DNA from: Corynebacterium glyciniphilum AJ 3170
Lineage (GTDB): Bacteria > Actinomycetota > Actinomycetes > Mycobacteriales > Mycobacteriaceae
Length of the DNA: 64,000 nucleotides
NCBI RefSeq assembly: GCF_007673095.1
Contig: NZ_VDYZ01000008.1
Location: forward strand, 1 to 64,000
Direction of reading: 5' to 3'
The position numbers and the translations under genes were made by a program. Each line of letters begins with the position of its first letter. The first letter of the stretch is position 1. Shown in pieces: positions 25,216-33,082 of the stretch. The notes beneath the pieces were generated by a model, which worked only from the letters and a program-made list of their open reading frames with translations, was not told where the DNA came from and did not search any database.

Positions 25216-26540
25216 CGTGCACCCACCGCCGCGCACATGGCGTCGGTGATCTGCCCGACCTCGTGGTCGGTACAGGTGAACGGGGGCATGGTGTAGAGCA
25301 TCCGCCCGAAGGGACGCAGCCATACCCCACGTGCGACAAGACCGGCGGTGACGGTCGCCGTGTCCACCGGGGCCGTCATCTCCACCACGCCGATCGCCCC
25401 CAGGACGCGGACGTCGGCGACACCCGGGACGTCCCGTAGCGGCGCCAGTCCTCGACGCAACAGTGCGGCGATCCTCGGCACCTGCTCCCGCCAGTACCCG
25501 GACTCGACCAGGTCCAGTGCCGCGAGAGAGACGGCACAGGCCAGTGGATTGCCCATGAACGTCGGGCCATGCATCAGCGCTCCCCCGCCGGGGACGGAAT
25601 CCACCGCCGCGGCCACACGGTCGGTGGACAGCGTGGCGGCGAAACTCATGAACCCACCGGTCAGCGCCTTACCCAGACAGAGAATGTCGGGGACGATGCC
25701 CGCGGCCGTGCTGACCAACGCGTCACCGGTGCGTCCGAACCCGGTGGCGATCTCGTCGAGGATGAGCAGTGTCCCGGTGTCGTCGCACAGGCGTCGCAGA
25801 CCGGTCACCAGCGCATGGTCGTGGAACCGCATCCCACCGGCACCCTGCACCACAGGCTCGACGATGACCGCGGCGACGTCGTTCTCCTCGACAGTGGTGC
25901 GCATACGGCGGAGGTAGGCGTCGATGACGTCCGGAGCGCTGCCGCGGGGCGGCGGCGCGGGGACGAACACCTGCGGGGTGAGCACACCGGTCCACAGCGC
26001 GTGCATGCCGCCGTCGGGATCGCAGACGCCCATCGGCCCCTGTGTGTCCCCGTGGTATCCGCCGCGCCAGGTCAAAAAGCGGGTGCGACCGGGGCGTCCG
26101 ACACCCCGCTGGTACTGCAGCGCCATCTTCAGGGCGACCTCGACCGCGACTGACCCGGAATCGGAGAAGAACACCGACGTCAGCGGGTCTCCCACGAGGC
26201 CGGGACCGTGAGCGAAGGCGGTGAGCCGTTCGGCGAGTTCCGCAGCCGGCCGGTGGGTCAGACCGCCGAACATCACGTGGCTCATCCGGTCGATCTGCCG
26301 GTGGGCTGCGGCGCGGAGATGCGGGTGCCCGTGACCGTGGCAGGCTGCCCACCAGGAGCTCATGCCGTCGATGACCTCGCGCCCGTCCGTCAGCTGCAAC
26401 CGTGTGCCGGAGGCGTACGCCACCGGCAGATTCTGCGCCGCCGTGTGTCGCGGGGCATAGGGGTGCCACACGTGCCGTCGGTCGGCCTCCACGACCCGGC
26501 AGGCGTCCCAGCTGTCCGTCGGATGTTCTACACTGTTCAC
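25212..26540 (-). CDS. bioA: adenosylmethionine-8-amino-7-oxononanoate aminotransferase
   Basis: A 442-residue class III PLP aminotransferase. WHPYAP, DGMSSWWAACHGHGHP and YHGDTQGPMGVCDP are BioA-specific. The PLP Asp is in LILDEIATGFGRTG, the Schiff-base Lys in LCLGKALTGGFM, and GPTFMGNPLACA follows. It converts KAPA to DAPA with SAM as amino donor. The start is GTG 26540, inside the putative operator, divergent from bioF 37 bp away. Confidence 0.94.
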   Translation of the reverse strand: MNSVEHPTDSWDACRVVEADRRHVWHPYAPRHTAAQNLPVAYASGTRLQLTDGREVIDGMSSWWAACHGHGHPHLRAAAHRQIDRMSHVMFGGLTHRPAAELAERLTAFAHGPGLVGDPLTSVFFSDSGSVAVEVALKMALQYQRGVGRPGRTRFLTWRGGYHGDTQGPMGVCDPDGGMHALWTGVLTPQVFVPAPPPRGSAPDVIDAYLRRMRTTVEENDVAAVIVEPVVQGAGGMRFHDHALVTGLRRLCDDTGTLLILDEIATGFGRTGDALVSTAAGIVPDILCLGKALTGGFMSFAATLSTDRVAAAVDSVPGGGALMHGPTFMGNPLACAVSLAALDLVESGYWREQVPRIAALLRRGLAPLRDVPGVADVRVLGAIGVVEMTAPVDTATVTAGLVARGVWLRPFGRMLYTMPPFTCTDHEVGQITDAMCAAVGAR

Positions 26541-26563
26541 ACCACCAGGCTATACACCGTTCA
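26528..26563. promoter_or_regulatory. putative biotin operator between bioA and bioF
   Basis: Two similar direct motifs, CTACACTGTTCA (26528-26539) and CTATACACCGTTCA (26550-26563), read on the minus strand as TGAAC-N3-GTA. This resembles the TGAAC-N3-GTTAC box reported for the corynebacterial repressor BioQ. The first covers the bioA GTG and the second lies just before the bioF ribosome binding site, so one protein could control both directions. No bioQ gene is in the window. Confidence 0.45.
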
Positions 26564-26577
26564 ATTAAGGAGCCACC

Positions 26578-27759
26578 GTGACCTCCCCCACCGGTCTACG
26601 GACCCACCTCGCCGAGCGCCTGCGGACCTGGCGCGATGCGGGACTCGGCCGCTCGACCGTCGACCTCGCCAGCGGACAGCACCCCGTCGTCGACATCAGC
26701 GGTGACCGGCGCCTGCTGTTCTCCTCCAGCAACTACCTGGGCCTCTCCCACCATCCCGCCGTGGTGGCGGCGGCAGTCGAGGCCACCCGCACCTTCGGCA
26801 CCGGCGCCGGCGGCTCACGGCTGACTACCGGATCCACCACCCTGCACCGGCAGCTCGAGGAGGAGCTCGCCGACTGGCTGGGGTACCCGGACTGCGTCCT
26901 GTTCCCCACCGGCTACGCCGCGAACCTGTCGGCCCTGAGTGTCCTGGCGGACGACACAGTCACCGTTTTCTCCGACGAGCGCAACCACGCCAGCATCATC
27001 GACGGCTGCCGGTCGGCGAAGAGCACGGGGGCAGAGGTACGCGTCTACCCGCACCGGGACATGCGTGCGCTACGCCGACTGCTCGACGCGCGCAGCACAC
27101 CGCACGGCCTCGTCGTCACGGACGGCGTGTTCTCCATGGACGGCACCGTGGCACCGGTCAGCGACCTCGTCCCGCTGGCCCGGGAGCACGGCTGCATGGT
27201 CCTGGCCGACGACGCCCACGGCATCGGCACCCTCGCCGACGGACGTGGCAGCGCCGCTCCCCACTCCCCTGCACCGGACGTCCTGGTCGGCACGCTGAGC
27301 AAGGCGCTGGCCGCCGAAGGCGGCTTCATCTGCGCCGACACCGTCACCTGCGAACTGCTGCGGAACCAGGCCCGCCCCTTCATCTACTCCACCGCCTCCC
27401 CCGCGCCGACAGTCGCCGCCGCACTGGCTGCCGTGCGACTGGTGCGCTCCGACCCCGGGCACGTCCGGCGCCTGCAGGACAACGTGCGCCGTCTGCGCCG
27501 GGGACTCGGCGTCCCCGGGGGCGCCCCGATCATCCCGGTGCCCGTCGGCGACGAACGTGCGGCGATGGCCCTGGCAGACGACCTGCGCCGGCAAGGATTT
27601 CACATTCCCGCGATCCGCTACCCGACCGTGCTCCGCGGTCGGGCGATCCTGCGCATCACGGTCATGGCGACGCACACCGACGCGCAGATCGACGCGCTGT
27701 TGAATGTCCTCACTGCTGACCGACGGAGAAGCCACGGAGACGGGAGGGCCGTCGGATGA
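26578..27759 (+). CDS. bioF: 8-amino-7-oxononanoate synthase
   Basis: A 393-residue alpha-oxoamine synthase. SSNYLGLSHHP, GTGAGGSRLTTG, the PLP-stacking His in DERNHASIIDG, LADDAHGIG, and the Schiff-base Lys in GTLSKALAAEGGF identify the family. It joins pimeloyl-thioester and alanine to give KAPA, the substrate of BioA. The GTG at 26578 has AAGGAG upstream. C. glutamicum lacks bioF, so its presence here suggests later biotin steps are complete from the pimeloyl stage; bioB and any pimelate genes are outside the window. Confidence 0.9.
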   Translation: MTSPTGLRTHLAERLRTWRDAGLGRSTVDLASGQHPVVDISGDRRLLFSSSNYLGLSHHPAVVAAAVEATRTFGTGAGGSRLTTGSTTLHRQLEEELADWLGYPDCVLFPTGYAANLSALSVLADDTVTVFSDERNHASIIDGCRSAKSTGAEVRVYPHRDMRALRRLLDARSTPHGLVVTDGVFSMDGTVAPVSDLVPLAREHGCMVLADDAHGIGTLADGRGSAAPHSPAPDVLVGTLSKALAAEGGFICADTVTCELLRNQARPFIYSTASPAPTVAAALAAVRLVRSDPGHVRRLQDNVRRLRRGLGVPGGAPIIPVPVGDERAAMALADDLRRQGFHIPAIRYPTVLRGRAILRITVMATHTDAQIDALLNVLTADRRRSHGDGRAVG

Positions 27760-27766
27760 GCGTCGG

Positions 27767-28439
27767 TCATGCAGAGTCCGTCCGCTTCCACGCGTTCCAC
27801 AGGCTGGCGTACATACCGTCAGCAACGACCAGGTCAGCGTGGGTCCCCTGCTCGATGATGCGACCCGAATCCATCACCACGATCCGTTGTGCCCGGACAT
27901 CGGTCAGCGGATAACCACCCGCGCCCACCATTGTGCCCAGCCCGTCCGGCAACTCATCGAGAACTGCACCCGCACCGGTGGTGAACAGGGCGTCCCGACC
28001 ACCGCCACATGCTCGCCCGCAGCGATGTCGAGGGTGATCTCGGTGAGGGCCCGTGTACCGTCGTCGTAGTCGAAGGTGAGGTTACGGACATGGACGTTGC
28101 CGGCTGAACAGGAGTCGTCGCCCGGTACGTCGGAGTCTTCCGGAATCGTGACGACTCCGGCCACACGGTTCAGTGACACGAGAGCAGACGCAGCACCAGC
28201 AGCATCGCCGTGGTGGCACCACCGACGGTCGAGATCCCGTGGTCGATCAACACGAACCCGACGACGAGTAGGGCGACCAGGCTCAGACATTCACCGATGT
28301 TGAGCCGAGCGGCAAGCATGGACTGCACCGTCCTCGCCCTGAGCCCTTTAACGGTGACGGTCCAGGAATCCGACATGACTGCCCCGTGACGGCGGTCGAC
28401 GAGCATGCCGATGGCGACCGGAGGGACCAGGGCTGGCAC
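27767..28439 (-). pseudogene. decayed ABC exporter (membrane plus ATPase remnants)
   Basis: Fragments in more than one frame align in order to one ABC exporter. A membrane piece (LVPPVAIGMLVD ... LSLVALLVVGFVLIDHG) comes first. Then comes the ATPase start VHVRNLTFDYDDGTRAL ... GEHVAVVG, broken at the Walker A site. Then LPDGLGTMVGAGGYPLTDV is joined directly to RIVVMDSGRIIEQGTHADL at the C-terminal end. Walker A, the signature and Walker B are deleted, so it cannot work. Several internal deletions are implied. It lies between bioF and the accessory regulator genes. Confidence 0.75.
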
Positions 28440-28543
28440 TGCATTCCCACGGTGGACGCCTGGTGGACGATCCGTTCCTGGTATTCGTCGTCGACCAGGT
28501 CGTTGACGCGGCGGATGACGGTGTCCCCGTAGCTCATGGTCAC
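28440..28543 (-). pseudogene. N-terminal fragment of the XRE-partner membrane protein
   Basis: A GTG at 28543 overlaps the XRE stop (GTGA) and reads VTMSYGDTVIRRVNDLVDD and EYQERIVHQAS, about 33 residues. It resembles the start of the membrane protein usually encoded behind small XRE regulators. It then runs into the decayed ABC transporter, so the rest of the protein has been lost by deletion. Confidence 0.5.
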
Positions 28544-28737
28544 TTCTCCTGTTCCTGCTCGTCACCGAAGATCTGTTCCACGGTGCGGCCCAGTTCGTGG
28601 CAGATAGCCAGTGCTAGATGGACCGAGGTTGAGTAGTTGCCTTTCTCGATGTTCGCGATCGTCTGCCTGGACACGCCGACCCGTTCGGCCAGCTCCGCCT
28701 GGGAGAGTTCTTCCCAGCGTCGCCACCGGCGGACCAC
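28540..28737 (-). CDS. small XRE-family (HTH_3) regulator
   Basis: A 65-residue single-domain DNA-binding protein. The helix-turn-helix runs from SQAELAERVGVSRQTIANIE to KGNYSTSVHLALAICHELG, with an acidic tail. The GTG at 28737 is the only good start in frame; conserved-looking codons continue upstream without an ATG, so the true start could be a few codons earlier. It is divergent from the toxin-antitoxin genes and followed by a truncated partner gene. Confidence 0.75.
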   Translation of the reverse strand: MVRRWRRWEELSQAELAERVGVSRQTIANIEKGNYSTSVHLALAICHELGRTVEQIFGDEQEQEK

Positions 28738-28755
28738 GTTGGTCGCCTCGGCCGT

Positions 28756-28773
28756 TGTAGCATTGTTCCTACA
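28756..28773. promoter_or_regulatory. dyad between the XRE gene and the antitoxin gene
   Basis: TGTAG-N8-CTACA inverted repeat in the 53-bp divergent region, 18 nt before the antitoxin start. Toxin-antitoxin operons are usually repressed by their own complex at such sites. Alternatively it is the operator of the XRE protein. Confidence 0.35.
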
Positions 28774-28790
28774 TCGAGGAGGTGGAAACT

Positions 28791-29042
28791 ATGACGACAA
28801 TGTCTTCCCGCGCGTTCAACCAGGACGTGAGTTCCGCCAAACGCTCCGCAGACACAGAACCACTGGTCATCACCGACCGGGGCCGTCCCGCCTACGTCCT
28901 CCTGACCATCGACGACTACCGCGACCTCACCGGAGACAACGAGGATCTACTCGAGCGCCTCAGCATGAACGACGAGGATGCCGACGAGATCGACTTTGAC
29001 CCGGCCCCGGTCTCTTTCGGACTGAGGGTCCCTGAACTGTGA
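28791..29042 (+). CDS. Phd/YefM-type antitoxin
   Basis: An 83-residue antitoxin. The N-terminal Phd/YefM fold is FNQDVSSAKRSADTEPLVITD and RGRPAYVLLTIDDYRDL. It binds DNA, while the acidic tail (NDEDADEIDFDP) should block the toxin. ATG 28791 follows GAGGAGGT, a very strong ribosome binding site. The stop overlaps the toxin start (GTGA), the usual coupling of antitoxin before toxin. Confidence 0.85.
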   Translation: MTTMSSRAFNQDVSSAKRSADTEPLVITDRGRPAYVLLTIDDYRDLTGDNEDLLERLSMNDEDADEIDFDPAPVSFGLRVPEL

Positions 29043-29458
29043 GATACCTCCTCGACACCAACGTGCTCAGTGAACTCAGGAAGTCCCCGCGCCGTGCCGA
29101 TCCTTCCGTCCGCCACTGGATCGCGACGCAGCGTCCGACAAATCTCTACATCAGCGTCATCACTGTCATGGAGCTTGAACTCGGGGTACGTCGTGTGGAA
29201 CGCCGCGACATCGACCAGGGCCGACACCTACGGAACTGGCTTGAGGATGATGTGCTGGATGTCTTCGCCTCACGGACTCTTGAGGTCGACATTGAGACGG
29301 CAGTTCGGACAGCATCTCTCCATGTCCCCGACCCCGCTCCAGAGCGGGACGCACTGATCGCGGCGACCGCCTTTGTCCACGGGTTAGGGGTGGCCACCCG
29401 CAAAACCCGGGACTTCGCCCCGACCGGGATTCCCCTGGTCAACCCCTGGGAACAGTAG
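29039..29458 (+). CDS. vapC: PIN-domain (VapC-type) ribonuclease toxin
   Basis: A 139-residue PIN domain. The acidic residues expected for Mg2+-dependent RNA cleavage are present: LLDTNVLSEL (first Asp), VMELELGV (Glu), PERDALIAATA (Asp) and TRKTRDF (last Asp region). It starts with GTG inside the antitoxin stop. The pair forms an intact type II system. RNA target unknown. Confidence 0.87.
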   Translation: MRYLLDTNVLSELRKSPRRADPSVRHWIATQRPTNLYISVITVMELELGVRRVERRDIDQGRHLRNWLEDDVLDVFASRTLEVDIETAVRTASLHVPDPAPERDALIAATAFVHGLGVATRKTRDFAPTGIPLVNPWEQ

Positions 29459-29532
29459 TCCTGCCACTCCGGACGTGGAACATGTCGACTCTCCATCCTC
29501 AGATCCTAAGATGCCGACGCCCCGTGCGACAG

Positions 29533-30630
29533 TCAGTCGCTCGGCCCCAGGTCCGCAATCCGTCGCGGTGCCAGGCGTTCCCGGTCAGCCAGAATGCGTC
29601 GCTCAATACTCTGTAGCTCGGCCAACTCCGCCGCTGCCGCCTGAGCCTCCCCGGGTGCCCGACGGTGCGCGTCATAGACGGCATACCGGTCACCGGCGAG
29701 CTGCCTGGCGTCGTTCATCCGGATCCGACCGGCGTCGTTGAGCGCCTCGTAGTCATTGAACTCGATGAACTGGTCCGTCTTCTCCAACCAGTCCGCCATG
29801 TGAATAACCTTGCGGCGTCGGGCCTGGGATTCCGCCTAGCTGAGAAACTGATCGACAAGACGGTTGAGCTCGTCGAGTTCCTCCCGCGTCAGGTAGTTCT
29901 TGGCGGTTCCGACATCCTGATTGCGCACCGTCTTTCCTACGAAGCTGGTCAAGCCGAGGTTGTCTGCGGTCGGATCACACCGGGTGGCGATGATCTCGGC
30001 GGCCGTCTGACCGGTGACCGCGTAGTGCAGTTTGTTCTGAATCTGACGGAACATCGACACGGAACGCGGATCATCCTTGTCGTAGTCGTCGGCGAGCGCG
30101 AAGACATCACGGACCTGCTGGTAGAGACGCACTTCGGAGGACCGGATGTCCCGGATGCGCTCCAGCAGCTCGGAGAAGTAGTCGCGGCTACGCGGGTCCT
30201 TGAGCCGCTCATCGTCCATGGCGAAACCCTTGATGAGGTACTCCGTGAGGACGCTACTGGCCCAGGTCCGGAACTGGACACCGCGACGTCCCCTCACCCG
30301 GTACCCGACGGCGAGGACGGCATCGAGGTTGAAGTGGTCGATGCTTCGCCGGATCGTGCGGTCGCCCTCGGATCGAACCTGCAAGAATTTCTTGCAGGTT
30401 CGATCCCTGGTCAGCTCGCCTTCTTCATAGATGTTCCGCAGGTGTGCATCCACGTTTGCCCGGCTCACCCCGAACAGCTCCGCCATCTCGCGCTGCGTCA
30501 GCCACACCGTCCCGTCGACCACCCGGAGGTGGACCTCCACATCCCCGTCCTCGGTCGTGTAGATGACGAACTCCCCGCGCCCGTCCACGTTCTCGATGAC
30601 CAGGTCGTCCCCGTTCTCATCATCTGCCAT
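29533..30630 (-). pseudogene. rhuM: RhuM-family protein interrupted by one in-frame amber codon
   Basis: The reading frame from ATG 30630 (RBS GGAGGGGAAGACC) encodes a RhuM-type protein. The N-terminal part has WLTQREMAELFGVSRANVD (winged-helix-like), CKKFLQVRSEG, DHFNLDAVLAVGYRVRG and FRTWASSVLTEYLIKGF. At 29836-29838 a TAG follows DQFLS. The same frame then continues AESQARRRKVIHMADWLEK ... QLAGDRYAVYD to 29533, the normal RhuM C terminus. One base change could explain the stop. The first part alone is 264 residues. It lies 56 nt after ureD on the same strand. Function of RhuM is not established; it is common on mobile islands. Confidence 0.8.
30370..30406. repeat. perfect 37-bp palindrome inside rhuM
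   Basis: Two exact 18-bp arms (30370-30387 and 30389-30406) flank one central T. It falls on the codons for the conserved CKKFLQVRSEG segment. See finding. Confidence 0.9.
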
Positions 30631-30686
30631 GGTCTTCCCCTCCGCTGACGTACCGTCCACTACTGCCGCCGATGGTAGCGGAGCAC

Positions 30687-31709
30687 TCACATCCGGCGCA
30701 GGTCCACGGCGGGCCGCCCCAGCAGGGCTTGGCGGGCGTGATCGTGCACTGCATCCACGACGACGCGCACGGCGACCGGGTCCTCCCCCGCTACACGCAC
30801 GGTGATCCCGGCGTCATTGACCATGGTGGACGCTGCGGCGGTGAGGTCCTCGGGGGCGACATCCGCACACCGCTCCACCAGCAGTTCCCTGACCGACGCC
30901 AGCAGCTCCCTCACAGACGCACCCGCCGAACCCGCCGACGGCACGATGAGCACGGTCCCCCACACCGGCCACCGCGACAGCAGCATCTCGGAGCGGCCCT
31001 GACCAGCACCGACCACGCACAGCGTGTCCGAGAGCAGCGGCCTCCCACCCCGCTCGACCCGCCAGCACTGGCCCAGCACGTCGAAGAGATCCCGCTCGCC
31101 ACGGGCCAGGCGCCCGGTGAGGATCACGTCGGCGGCGAGCAGCGTCGCCGAGGAAGCGAGATCAACCTCCGTGACCTGCAGTAACCGCGCCCCGGCGAAG
31201 AGGATGTTCTGCCCGGGCAGGTACTCACACACCGCATCCTCCCCCACCGTCAGAGTGATCCACTGCGTGGCGAGTCCGGCGTTCATCCGGTGCACCGGCG
31301 TGCCCGCCGGGGTGGTGACCGTCGCCCGCGCGCCGTCGCCGAAGGTCACGCGCTGCCGGATCCGGTCATTCTGCGCCAGCCCACCACCGGACGACCGGAC
31401 GTAGACGAAGGCCTCGCCGGGGTCGGCGGGATCGATGTACAGCGGCCGGGTGAACTGCATCGGCGCCTTGACGTACCGGGAGGTCACACCGGTCTTCTGC
31501 GCCGATGACGCAGCGTCCATGCCCAGAGTCAGATCGAGGACGCCGACTTTGCCGGGGCGTCCTACCGGCTGCACACCGTCGGTCCTGGCATGCCCGGCGT
31601 CCTCGGTGCCGTCGACGAAAGACGCGAACTCCCACGGCACCGGCGGCGTCAGCACCACCGGGTCGAGACGGGAGTCGGGCCGGGGACCGACCGGCACAGC
31701 CGAGGTCAC
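30687..31709 (-). CDS. ureD: urease accessory protein UreD
   Basis: A 340-residue UreD/UreH. Typical blocks: GKVGVLDLTLGMDAAS near residue 55, KAPMQFTRPLYIDP, SSGGGLAQNDRIRQRV, TPAGTPVHRM and EYLPGQNILFAGARL. UreD binds apo-urease and, with UreF and UreG, delivers nickel. It is the last gene of the operon. Its GTG start overlaps the ureG stop (GTGA). Confidence 0.92.
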   Translation of the reverse strand: MTSAVPVGPRPDSRLDPVVLTPPVPWEFASFVDGTEDAGHARTDGVQPVGRPGKVGVLDLTLGMDAASSAQKTGVTSRYVKAPMQFTRPLYIDPADPGEAFVYVRSSGGGLAQNDRIRQRVTFGDGARATVTTPAGTPVHRMNAGLATQWITLTVGEDAVCEYLPGQNILFAGARLLQVTEVDLASSATLLAADVILTGRLARGERDLFDVLGQCWRVERGGRPLLSDTLCVVGAGQGRSEMLLSRWPVWGTVLIVPSAGSAGASVRELLASVRELLVERCADVAPEDLTAAASTMVNDAGITVRVAGEDPVAVRVVVDAVHDHARQALLGRPAVDLRRM

Positions 31710-32350
31710 GCCCGGAACCCCTCCAGCTTCTGCTGCAGTTCGGCGATACCCTGACCGGAGAAGCAGTCGGTGAGGACGACAGGGTTCCCGTCGCGCACGT
31801 CCACGGCGTCGGCGTTCATCACCGTGAGGTCGCAGCGCACGTACTGGGCGATGTCGGTCTTGTTGATCACCAGGATGTCCGACTCGGTGATGCCGGGCCC
31901 CCGCTTCTTCGGCATCTTCTGCCCCTCGGCGGTGTCCAGCACGAAGACGAACACGTCCACCAGCGCCGGGGAGAAGGTGAGCGTGAGGTTGTCGCCGCCG
32001 GACTCGAAGAACAGGGTGTCGATCTCCGGGTGCTCGTCGAGCAGGTCAGCGGCGGTCATGAGGTTCATCGTCGGGTCGTCACGCACCGCGGTGTGCGGGC
32101 AGGAGCCGGTCTCCACCCCGATGACCACGTCGGGACTGATCACCCCGTCTAACTCCCGGCGGACATGCATGGCGTCCTCCTGGGTGTAGATGTCGTTGGT
32201 GATCACCCCCACCTGGCGTCCGGCCTCGACGAACCGGGGCACCAGCGCCTCGATCAGGGCGGTCTTGCCGGAGCCGACGGGGCCGCCGATGCCGATACGA
32301 AGCGGCGAACCAGTGCCGGTGACGGGCTCAGGGGTGCTCGGGGTAGTCAT
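31706..32350 (-). CDS. ureG: urease accessory GTPase UreG
   Basis: A 214-residue SIMIBI GTPase. The P-loop is GIGGPVGSGKTALIEAL, followed by ITNDIYTQEDA, the metal-binding CPH motif in GVETGSCPHTAVRDD, FESGGDNLTLTFSPAL and the specificity motif VINKTD. It hydrolyses GTP to drive nickel insertion. The N terminus lacks the His-rich leader found in some UreG proteins, so nickel storage must come from elsewhere. It lies 15 nt after ureF. Confidence 0.95.
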   Translation of the reverse strand: MTTPSTPEPVTGTGSPLRIGIGGPVGSGKTALIEALVPRFVEAGRQVGVITNDIYTQEDAMHVRRELDGVISPDVVIGVETGSCPHTAVRDDPTMNLMTAADLLDEHPEIDTLFFESGGDNLTLTFSPALVDVFVFVLDTAEGQKMPKKRGPGITESDILVINKTDIAQYVRCDLTVMNADAVDVRDGNPVVLTDCFSGQGIAELQQKLEGFRA

Positions 32351-32365
32351 GGGGTGATTTCCTCT

Positions 32366-33082
32366 CTAGCTCATGAACAGTCGTGCGGGGGCGGTCTCGT
32401 GCGCGGCGGAGGCCAGGTCACTGCCGGGGCTGGCCCGTCCCACCATGCTCCAGTCGCCGTTGGCGAGAAGCTCTGCGGCGGTACGGACGGCCCGGTCGGC
32501 GACCTCCGCGATCACAGGGTGTGCGGCGGTGATGGCGACCTGGGCACCGATGTGGTCACACTGGCGCAGCCGCAGCGCCGCCCCGGCCCATCCGACGGCG
32601 AGACCGGTGAGTTCAGTGGCGACAGCGATTGCTGCATCCAACCCGTGGGACGCGTGTATCAGACCGGCGGCGACAGCCTGGTTCCCGGGAGCCTCCTTGG
32701 CTGCGACCGATGCCGCGTACTCCCGGAGCACCACCGGCTGTTCCTCGCCGATCCGGTCAGCGACCTGCGCAGTGACCTGCAGAAGCTGGCGTCCCACCCG
32801 GGACGACGCACGCCGGAGTTCGCCGGTGACCTTCGTCGCGGCGAGTTCATGGTCCAGGGTGACCAGGGTGGCGAGGTCGTCCGTCATCACCGCGGCCGCC
32901 GTCACCACACCGTCACCGGGACCGGCGGTGTAGCGCAGATGGTCGGTCAGCACGTCCGTGACCTGCTGCGTCCCGCGGACCCGTCCGGCCTGCACCAGCC
33001 CCTCCAGTCCGTGGGACAGGGTGTAGCGTCCCGACGGGTAGGCGGAGTCGGCGTAGGTCAACGCCTGCAGGAACGGGAGCAT
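32366..33082 (-). CDS. ureF: urease accessory protein UreF
   Basis: A 238-residue helical protein. LTYADSAYPSGRYTLSHGLEGLVQ at the N terminus (only part quoted: DSAYPSGRYTLSHGLE) is the UreF signature; a second helix pair is around SVAAKEAPGNQAVAAGLIHA. UreF links UreD to UreG and gates GTP hydrolysis. The ATG overlaps the ureC stop directly (ATGA), leaving no room for ureE, which sits between ureC and ureF in C. glutamicum. Confidence 0.92.
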   Translation of the reverse strand: MLPFLQALTYADSAYPSGRYTLSHGLEGLVQAGRVRGTQQVTDVLTDHLRYTAGPGDGVVTAAAVMTDDLATLVTLDHELAATKVTGELRRASSRVGRQLLQVTAQVADRIGEEQPVVLREYAASVAAKEAPGNQAVAAGLIHASHGLDAAIAVATELTGLAVGWAGAALRLRQCDHIGAQVAITAAHPVIAEVADRAVRTAAELLANGDWSMVGRASPGSDLASAAHETAPARLFMS

